Source: Maratus speciosus | Lineage: Eukaryota > Arthropoda > Arachnida > Araneae > Salticidae | Reading direction: 5' to 3' | DNA: 64,000 bases | Assembly: GCA_963932465.1 (NCBI GenBank) | Contig: OZ010799.1 | Coordinates: 280,905,083 to 280,969,082, forward strand | Shown: positions 56,339 to 64,000 of the stretch, piece by piece | Position numbering within the stretch: position 1 is the stretch's first letter | Layout of the letters: the number at the start of each line of letters is the position of its first letter | Position numbers and translations under genes: made by a program | The notes under the pieces: model-generated | Seen by the model: only the letters and a program-made list of their open reading frames with translations | Database searches by the model: none | What the model was told of the DNA's origin: nothing

Positions 56339-57834
56339 ACGTGCAATTTCCAACCTGTTTATTTTTATTTTAGTTAACTTTTTATACATCTCTAATAAGG
56401 TACCATTATGATTATATTTTACTTTTGAAAAAGTTTTTATGTGGTTTGCCTCATTAAATATGTTACCGACTCTTATCAATACCACAAGTTTGTGACTAGC
56501 CCTAAAAAGTGGTACAAAAATGGCGACAGTCGTAGGCGGATTTTTTTTTTTTTTTTTTTTAGCGTTTGTACCGTCCTTTAATCGTGAATACCAACATTTT
56601 GTTTTTTTAACTTTCTTCTATTAAATAATGCTAAAAAATATTTAGAAAATGCTCGGATTAAAATTAAAGTCATAACGCAAACGCTGGAATAAATCGCCTG
56701 TAACATCCAAAATTTTTGTGTCAGGTTGTGGTATTAGTATTCAGAAGGCTGCATCAGTGCATTTGCTATCTATCTTTAGACCCAATTATATCCAAAAAAT
56801 GTAAAATTAGAATTAAGCATCTCCGGATTCTTAAAATTTAATTCTAAAAAAAAGAAACCATTTTCCACATTTAATATCTTAAAATGTATATGCTTTTAAA
56901 ACACAATTTTTATTGAGATGAAAGATATAAGTACGTTGTTTCATTTTTATGTATTTCAAAAATTGCAAGATGCAGAATTAGCGTTTACAGGAGCCTCCTA
57001 ACTGTAAGATATTTGACGAGAAGAAAATTGGTATAACAGCTTACGCGCACGATTAGAAAATAACTATTGCAATTAGAATGAAAGTTTTGGTGCCTATTTA
57101 TACATCAAATTGCAATAATTACCCTGAATTTAAATTAGTTTGTATTTAAAACATTTTTATAGTTTTAATACAAAGTTGTATTTAGCTGATACAATTTTTT
57201 TCTAATTTTAACAACGTAATCACCTAAAAAACTATTTTTTTGAACAAAACAAGAACATTTTTTTGGTTCAGTTTATACAGATTAACATAAAATTCGTTTT
57301 TTGAAAATTGTATGAAAAAATATTAAGAAAATTTTGCGATATACAGTGTGTTATACCCAAAAACGTCATTTGGAGAAAAATGACTTCAAAATTTCGGAAA
57401 CGCCGCTTCAGCTATTGAGCGGGTATGATTCTAAAAGTCATAACTTCTATTCTAATGAGAATTTCAAGAAAAAAATTATAGTAAACTGTTCAGAAAAGAT
57501 ATAAGACGTTTAATATCTGAAACAATTAAACTTTTGAAGCTTTAATAGTCCTCAGACTCTAATAATATTTTCATTTGTATTTAATTTACGTTTATAGTTT
57601 TATAATCATAACATTTTTATTGCCACATAGCATAGCAAAATTTAGGACAGCGACAAACAAATCTTATATCTCGATTGTATACTTTTTGATTAAGATCCTC
57701 TTTGAAAGAATTTTACTGATGATGATGAAATTAAAGGAAAGTAATTTAGGTTTATTTCTATAGATTTGTATATTTAATTAGTCCAAAACAAACAAAAATA
57801 CATGAAAATATTAATAAAGAGAAACTCACATATC
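56339..57834. other. Non-coding, nothing recognised
   Basis: AT-rich; a poly(T) run at 56541-56560. The start (to about 56380) continues repeat F. No gene is visible; the frame 57575-57763 lacks any motif. Confidence 0.35.
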
Positions 57835-58255
57835 CATAAAATAGTGAAGCTTCAACTGTAACCGCTTTTGCGGGATTTGATTACCTTTTGGATAAACTTC
57901 CACCAGTAAGTTTAAATAGAAATGTTTTTCTTATTTAAACGCCTTATTAAAACAAACATTCAGCCATAAATAACGCCACAAACATACATTCATTTTTACT
58001 GGTAGAAGATTACTTTTCTGTTAGTCAAGCCCTGTGTTTCCGCCATATTGTGACAACCTAGATAACCTCCCATCAATGTCTGTGAAATATGTTATAATAT
58101 CTGGGAAAATCGACAGCAGTAAAAACAAATAGAAATTTTTATTATATTTGTAAGACAATGTTTCTATGAATAAGGATCTTAAATAAGACGAAATTTTCTA
58201 TTAAAATTTTCTGGCGGTGAGTTTGCCCTGGTGATGATCAGAAACTGTTAATCCA

Positions 58256-58296
<41 letters not shown>

Positions 58297-58350
58297 AGTA
58301 GACATCTTGAGACAACCTCCTCAGTTACTTCACTCGGAACTGATAGACAA
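57835..58350. repeat. Dispersed repeat, second copy of 2220-3310
   Basis: The uninterrupted partner of the repeat at 2220-3310, with a poly(A) run of about 37 bases (58257-58293) expanded inside it. Confidence 0.6.
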
Positions 58351-59520
58351 TAAATTATATGTCTCCCCCTGTTTATTCATATCTCCATTCAAAAATATGC
58401 TGGGAGTGTTTTTATCATTTCACTATATTTACATAAATAACACAAACGTTGCTTCTCGTGTCTATGTGTTTGAAAAATAATGTTAATATTCTGATTAAAT
58501 TAAAGTGAAAAGGGAATAAAGAATTTGTAGTTCTAGACAGCTTTAATTTTATTAAATATTCAGACTTTTAAAACCTTTTTCGGCAAAAGCCGCTTGTCTT
58601 ATTATAGCCTTAACTGACTTCGGAAATCTTTAAAAATGAAGTCTGTTTTAACAGGTACTTTCAGAGAAGCTTACTGTAAAGAGTATCTCAATTAGATACA
58701 CTCTAATTAAAATTCCATTTGAAAGACTTTTAGTGATTATAATTAAATCAAAGAAAACAAATGTAGTCATCTCAAAAGACTTGTATATTTAATTTGTTCA
58801 TGAATAACTAAAATATGCTGTGTGTGCTTTTAACGAATCCTCACAATTATATTAACTATGCATTTGTTAATCACCTTAAAAATAAAGCGCATTACATAGT
58901 GATTTTAATGAATGCGATATGCGATTCATGGAACTGTAATTGTAGACAGCGGCATTGGGTATTTCGATATTTCAACATATTTTTAATTGTTTAATATTAT
59001 TATCAGAAATATAGCATGAGAAGTGTTATTCATTCAATCCACAATTAGTGATAATAAGAGTAGCACATAAAAACATTCTGAAAATATATGTTCCATTTAA
59101 ATTTCGCTTTGCTTAATTTTTTGCACAACCAACTAACAATAATAATAATATTCTTGAAGTTGCATATTTCATAGTGCTTTTCTAATGTTATTTAGTTAAA
59201 AAATAAATTGTATGTGCATTTTTAACGAATGAAGCAAAACTGACGATGCAGTACAGTTAATCAAGTTATTTAAATGTTAGTTTTGTGATACAGATAACTA
59301 TAATTATTTATTCTTAAAGTATTCCCGTGACTTTGGTTATAGTTAGTTAATTAAAATTTATTAACGCAATTCTTAATCAACTTTCAGCGGCCTTGAATGC
59401 ATACATATAAATAATCAAAACAAAATAATTTTTATGACCTATGCTGTGCATTGATGGCAATCCGTTTTCTGTATTTTTTATGTCATTATTAATTAATTTT
59501 AGTTTTTAGATTGTTACCTG
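58351..59520. other. Non-coding, diverged local repeat
   Basis: 58490-58800 is a diverged copy of 30100-30440 ('ctctaattaaaattcc', 'gaaagacttttag'). No gene was recognised. Confidence 0.4.
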
Positions 59521-59569
59521 GAAAAGTAGTTTGATCTAAAACTAAAACTAGAATCAAATTCGAAACAAA

Positions 59570-59960
59570 ATGTCTACAGTTTACATCACAGACTATGCGG
59601 TCTGTGCGTATGAACCCAGTGTTGCCAGTGTGTCATGCGGGAAATCATTAACCGAGAAAAATAATCAAAAATCCCCGAAAAATATGTCTAGATTATTTCT
59701 ATCTGATTGCAAGACCATAAAATGCATTTTTTATTCAGATAGCCACCCTTTATATAAATGTAAAAATTATATGGCGTTGCCTGTTTCTGTATATTGCCTG
59801 TTTCTGAAAGGATAGAAGTAATTAAGAAAAATAATTGTTGTTTTAATTGTTTAGAAAATCATTTGATTAAAAACTGTAAATAAAATTTTTCATGCTCCTT
59901 GTGTAAAAGACAGGGTAGAAACAAGAAACATCATTTTCATTACACTTTTCGAGAAATTAT
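59570..59960 (+). pseudogene. BEL/Pao Gag zinc-knuckle region, decayed
   Basis: An 81-codon frame from 59570 ends with CIFYSDSHPLYKCKNYMAL, the first Cys-His block of BEL/Pao Gag (CxxC..HPLYKC; the second Cys is Tyr here). After a frameshift, IEVIKKNNCCFNCLENHLIK continues with NC, a CX2CX3HX4C zinc knuckle (59839-59877). After a TAA, a further SCSLCKRQGRNKKHHFH block follows. Gag would bind the element's RNA in cytoplasmic particles. This copy is inactive. Confidence 0.85.
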
Positions 59961-60076
59961 CAATCATTGCGCAATGCAAATGCGAACGGAGCTGGTGGCC
60001 AGGAATTGCCTTCTTTTCCTGCTACAAGGGTAAATGAATCAATTCTATCGCCAGACGCGTCGGAGTTTCGATATAT

Positions 60077-62529
60077 GGGCGATTCTCAAAAGGTGGGCAG
60101 TGGGCACAAGTCATGACTTTAAGCCTTTCAAACATAACTTTAATTATCATTGACATTATTTATTTTTTTACACTAAGTTTTTAATTCTATTCAGATATAG
60201 AAAATGGCATAATTTATTGTAAAAACTTTGTATAAATATCTTAAAATTTTATTATTTTATGCTAAAGAGGCCAATTTCGGACATTCATAACGTTAACTGC
60301 TCCAATGTACCACCAAGAAAAAGAGTTTTAACCTTTTTCCAGGTGGTTCTAATGGTAAACAACGAATGCATAAAGGAAACGGATGATTTTTTTGATAATT
60401 TCGTTAAGAGATGGCAGGTTGAATTATTGCTTTTTTGAAGATAGAAGGACTTTTCTATAAAGAGTTTTTCTATATTTTGTTATGTCCGAAAGTAACGTAC
60501 GTAACAAAGCATTTGATTTTATTATTATTATTACTGGATAGTAAAAAGTTAATTATATATATATATATATATATATAGGGGAGATGGGGGCACATGTGAA
60601 CACGGGGCACATGTGAACATCGCAGTTTTTCGATAGTTACTATAAGCTTTTTTATTTGAAAAAAATTACCAAAGATGATAGCATCTGTAGACATACGGTA
60701 AAAATTTTTTGAAGCTCTATGACATTTTGTTGGTCCTCTGTAGCCAAAACACTGTTTTTAGATCTCAAAAGTAAAATCATTGCTCCAAGTTGATAAGCGA
60801 ATAATTTTATTTATTTATTCATTTATTTGAATTTGAGTGTTTTACCATATACTATGAATACTAATAAACATTTTTGATAAAATTCTTTTTCTTCTAAAAT
60901 TGAGAAATATTAATTATTCATCAATTTAACAGAAGCAGCAATGTGGGGCACTTGTGAACAGGCTAGTTGGAGCAGATATGAACAGTTCATAAGTACCACA
61001 ACAATCATTCTGTGATTCTGTTTCTTTCACTTAATTTAATGAGAGATAATGTCAGTTCCATTATCTACAATTTTCCTGAAATTGAAGATATTTTCCTCTC
61101 ACAAAGTTGATTTTGTATTGAAACTTCCACAAACACATCTTTCAGCAAATACATAAAGAACAACAGGCTCGTCTACGTTCAATTGTACTTTAAATAAATT
61201 TAATGTTTTCTAAAATGCAATAAGTGTTATATATTATTTTACTAAACGGTTTACAACAATATTTTTTATGCATTGTTAATACAAAAGTATTACTTTGAAC
61301 AACTTTGCAAATTTTTCTTTTACATTTGTTCTAACCTTGCAATGATGGCTTACTTCCATCTCTAAAACATTTATGTATATGATGCTTTGAATGGAGATAG
61401 ATACCAGTAATATTTTAAGAAAGTACAATTTTTAAACTGATAACTACCATAAAATCCCGATTGTACCCCCCCCCCCCCCTCAAGCAAAAGAAGTTGGGGG
61501 GGGGGGTTATAGTCGAGATCTTTTTTAATCATTAAAAAACCCTTCTTTATCTATAATTTACAAGAAAATAAGGCAAATACAGGGGTGAGAATCTTTCGTA
61601 TTTCGGCAGATTTCCGATAAATAGTATGTAAATGCCCCCTCCCTAAAATTTCCCCCAAACAAAAACCCTTAAACAAAATTTAAAAGTTTTAATTTCTTTT
61701 TTTAAATTGCTTCTTTATTTTTTTATTTTATTGCAACAATACTTAATGAATCATCTAAGACTCTCCCCACCAAATCTACTTATTTTCATTTTATAATCTT
61801 TTGCTTAAACATATCACGCAGAAAGTAGAGAAATATACATATATATTTTTCTTTATGGTGAATTTAAAAGGTAATATAACTAATGATTACTATGACAAAT
61901 GAATAAAGGAATAAAAAGCACATTAAAGGATATTTTTTCCTTGTGTTCGCATGTGCCCCACGTGTTTACAACTACCCCGCTGATGGGGCACATGTGAACA
62001 ATTTTTTGATTTTATAAAACTATTAAAAAATGTAAGAAGAACTATACAGGTGATTTTGAAAAAAATACCATGTGCAAAAGAAAGTTCTGTTTACTATATT
62101 AATTAGTTTTTGTTTATCGAAATTAATCCAGTTATGAGAAAAAGCTATATTTATGCGAACTGTTCACATGTGCCCCCATCTCCCCTATATATATATATAC
62201 AGACACATTTACTACATTCTTAGTCTTAAGAATTTTTTAAATACTAAGAGTAACATCCAAAATCTGTAACGTACGTGCGAAAAAATGTCCAAAATTTGTA
62301 ACATACACAACTGCTAATTAAATGCTTTAATCATTAATTTTCCAGTTGCCGTCTATAGTTGCCGTCTTTTAATGTTTGTGTATAATTTTGTAGACATACT
62401 ATTAAAAATATTTATATATTATATTTATAGACAAAATACTACACTATTAAAAAAATTGGCCTTAAATTTGAAAATTTTTAAAATTACATATAGTTAACGT
62501 TTAATGATCCCACCTTTTGAGAATCTCCC
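60077..62529. mobile_element. DNA element nested in the BEL/Pao remnant
   Basis: Ends are GGGCGATTCTCAAAAGGTGG and, reversed at the right, GGGAGATTCTCAAAAGGTGG (one difference in 21). TAT lies on both sides (60074-60076, 62530-62532), a possible 3-bp duplication. Without the inner element it is about 0.85 kb with no coding content. The superfamily is not certain. Confidence 0.75.
60578..62185. mobile_element. DNA element with GGGGAGATGGGGGCACATG ends
   Basis: Perfect 24-bp inverted ends (60578-60601 and 62162-62185) lie in TA-rich flanks, consistent with a TA target duplication. The core ggggcacatgtgaac recurs inside near 60605, 61983 and, altered, 60952 and 61955, like sub-terminal transposase-binding sites. 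A C-run/G-run hairpin at 61467-61507 may be a further nested MITE. TA targets and G-rich ends would fit ISL2EU/PHIS or Tc1-type elements; this is a guess. Confidence 0.8.
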
Positions 62530-62639
62530 TATAATCAAAACAATAATAGTTCCGTACTTTCTAAGCGAGTAATAAATCAAGAAAAAACTCTTTTTTGAGC
62601 ACTGTAAAATGTTTATTGAGAGACGACACAGGAAATTAC

Positions 62640-63960
62640 TGCGGAGTTTGAGGGGTGTTAGATCAGGGATCGATGAATAATTATATGACTTCAGATTGTG
62701 CGAATAGCCTCAAATAAAGAAAAAAAGAGAGAAAACCAATTTGGCAGTTAAAATTAGCAGATGAAAACTTTAATAAGACAGGTCTTATATATTTGCTTTC
62801 AAACGCTGAAACATTTTACGGTTGTTACGTTTTGGATACGTAGCAAGTGGAAGTGCTTCCGTTTCAAGTCAGGGAAGGGTTCATTGTGGTTTTATTCAGG
62901 ATAATACTCTTTTAAGCTAAACTATGGAGAAAATTTAGGAAATAGAACATGTTCAGATTGAGGTACCGATAAACAAAGAAGCAATAATTTGGGAAGAGAA
63001 CTTTGAGAAAAGCGTGAAAAGAGATAGAACTGGGAGATATATTGTTAAAATGCCATTCAAAAGGGATCCGATGTGTTTAGGGAAATCCAGAGATTTTGCC
63101 CTTAAAAATTTAAATTCGGTGTGGAATCGCTTTTTAAAAGAGTCTGCGTATTTAGAATTATATAGAGAATTTTTACGCGAATACGAAAAATTGGGTCACA
63201 TGACAGAGATTTCGGAGTGTGAGGAAGATGTAGGAACCTATTATAAACCGCATTCAGGGGTCTACCGCCCTGATAAAAGTACAACAAAACTTCATGTAGT
63301 TTTTAATGTATCTTCACAAACAGTCTTAAGGAACTCTATTAACTGCTTACAATATAACGGTGGGGTTATTCAGGAAGACCTTTTTTTAAATAATGACGAG
63401 ATTTCGTAAGCGTATTTTTGCGTTCATAGCTGACATTAAACAAATGTATAGAATGATTTTAATTGATCCGAGTCAAACTAAACTTTTAAGAATTCTTTGG
63501 AGGAAGGGGATGAATGAATCGGTTAAGACCTCTGGGCTCAAAACTGTAACCTATGGTTCAGTAAGTGCACCTTATCTAGCAACAAGAGTCTTGCTTCAAT
63601 TATCATAGCAAACGCGGCAGCGTTAAGCTATAATATGATTAAGAAATAGAAAATGAAAACGACTTTCTTAAATTTCTGGCGAACCAGTTGACATACGACA
63701 ATGATTTTTCTTTTGAAAGATAGAACTCGACGAGACGAATAAACTGATAGCATTTAAAAAATTACTGTAGCTTTCAGTAGTTTTTTATTTAATCTTAAAC
63801 GAAAAAATGAAGACACAAAATTCAACAAAGTGTAGCTAACGTTCCAGTGGGTGGATTAACTTCGTTTTTGTCTTATTTGGATCCTCTTGTTAAAACTTAG
63901 AATAGGTTTTTTTTTCATCTTTGTATGTTTGACGGTCGATGAGAAAATCGAAATTGTCTT
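62640..63960 (+). pseudogene. BEL/Pao Pol (protease and RT), decayed
   Basis: The protease active site reads LDQGSMNNYMTSDCANSLK (62658), then LADENFNKTGLIYLLSNAE, then FGYVASGSASVSSQGRVHCG. RT entry is FREIEHVQIEVP after a one-base loss near 62939, then RDRTGRYIVKMPFKRDP (63021) and YYKPHSGVYRPDKSTTKLHV (63239). A shift near 63395 leads to FAFIADIKQMYRMILIDPSQ (63420; RT motif A Asp) and TVTYGSVSAPYLATRVLLQ. After a stop (63608), TYDNDFSF near 63690 is the ruined YVDD box. The order protease-RT and these motifs identify BEL/Pao. Pol would copy the element RNA into DNA; this copy cannot. Confidence 0.92.
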
Positions 63961-64000
63961 TTATAATGTACCCATAAAATTATAGAAATCTCTCCTTTCA
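63961..64000. other. Window end, inside the BEL/Pao remnant
   Basis: Too short to interpret; presumably continues the decayed Pol region. Confidence 0.3.

Larger units (their letters stand above)
59560..63960 (+). mobile_element. BEL/Pao LTR retrotransposon remnant
   Basis: Gag zinc-knuckle, protease and RT parts appear in the right order and orientation, with stops and frameshifts throughout. The linker between Gag and protease is split by two nested DNA elements (60077-62529 containing 60578-62185). No LTRs were found in the window; the 3' half lies beyond its end. Confidence 0.88.

Overview
The window is strongly AT-rich animal (eukaryotic) DNA in which I find no intact host protein-coding gene. 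It is a dense, nested mass of transposable elements: Naiad/Penelope-like, BEL/Pao, Tc1/mariner, pogo, hAT-like, piggyBac-like, MULE-like, Helitron-like, foldback and SINE. The closest fit is an arthropod, most likely a spider. The main reason is a Naiad-type Penelope-like retroelement that reads as a selenoprotein, a condition reported for Naiads of spiders and of clams. BEL/Pao and Tc1/mariner remnants fit an arthropod but do not prove it. The species is inference.

The most important locus is 43.05-49.78 kb. A piggyBac-like element sits in an older dispersed repeat, beside a mariner-type MITE. Inside its (TA)n tract lies a young Naiad insertion: an inverted 940-bp fragment, a direct pseudo-LTR fragment (44303-45331), then a full-length unit (45332-48769). 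The single reading frame (45507-47978, 823 codons) encodes a zinc-binding N-terminus, a GIY-YIG endonuclease, a CxC linker and a reverse transcriptase with a YIDD active site. Three in-frame UGA codons (45522, 45546, 46836) fall where related proteins carry conserved cysteines. Fifteen bases after the UAA stop is a stem-loop (47994-48064) with every hallmark of a eukaryotic SECIS element: helix I, internal loop, AUGA/GA quartet, 11-position helix II and AAA at the apical loop. Together these indicate a selenocysteine-recoded retrotransposon rather than a dead copy.

Region by region: 0-7 kb holds diverged tandem repeats and MITEs; 7.4-8.0 kb holds two tRNA-derived SINEs with clear target duplications; 8-16 kb holds a Helitron-like tail, transposase remnants, hAT MITEs and a Tc1-like element whose empty site survives at about 9.07 kb; 16.8-29.6 kb and 33.4-37.5 kb are two versions of one large composite repeat built on a foldback element; 30.7-31.6 kb is a MULE-like insertion; 37.9-38.9 kb is a tRNA-Thr-like gene split by a piggyBac-type MITE that carries another piggyBac-type MITE; 40.9-42.4 kb is a further piggyBac-like element; 52.5-53.1 kb is a deleted mariner-like element; 53.9-56.3 kb is a 2.4-kb foldback element with an empty site at about 37.77 kb; 59.5-64 kb is a decayed BEL/Pao retrotransposon interrupted by two nested DNA elements.

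The only possible host coding piece is a weak candidate first exon of a secreted protein at 21835-21922. Copies of the same repeat families within the window act as each other's empty sites, so several insertion boundaries and target duplications can be read directly.
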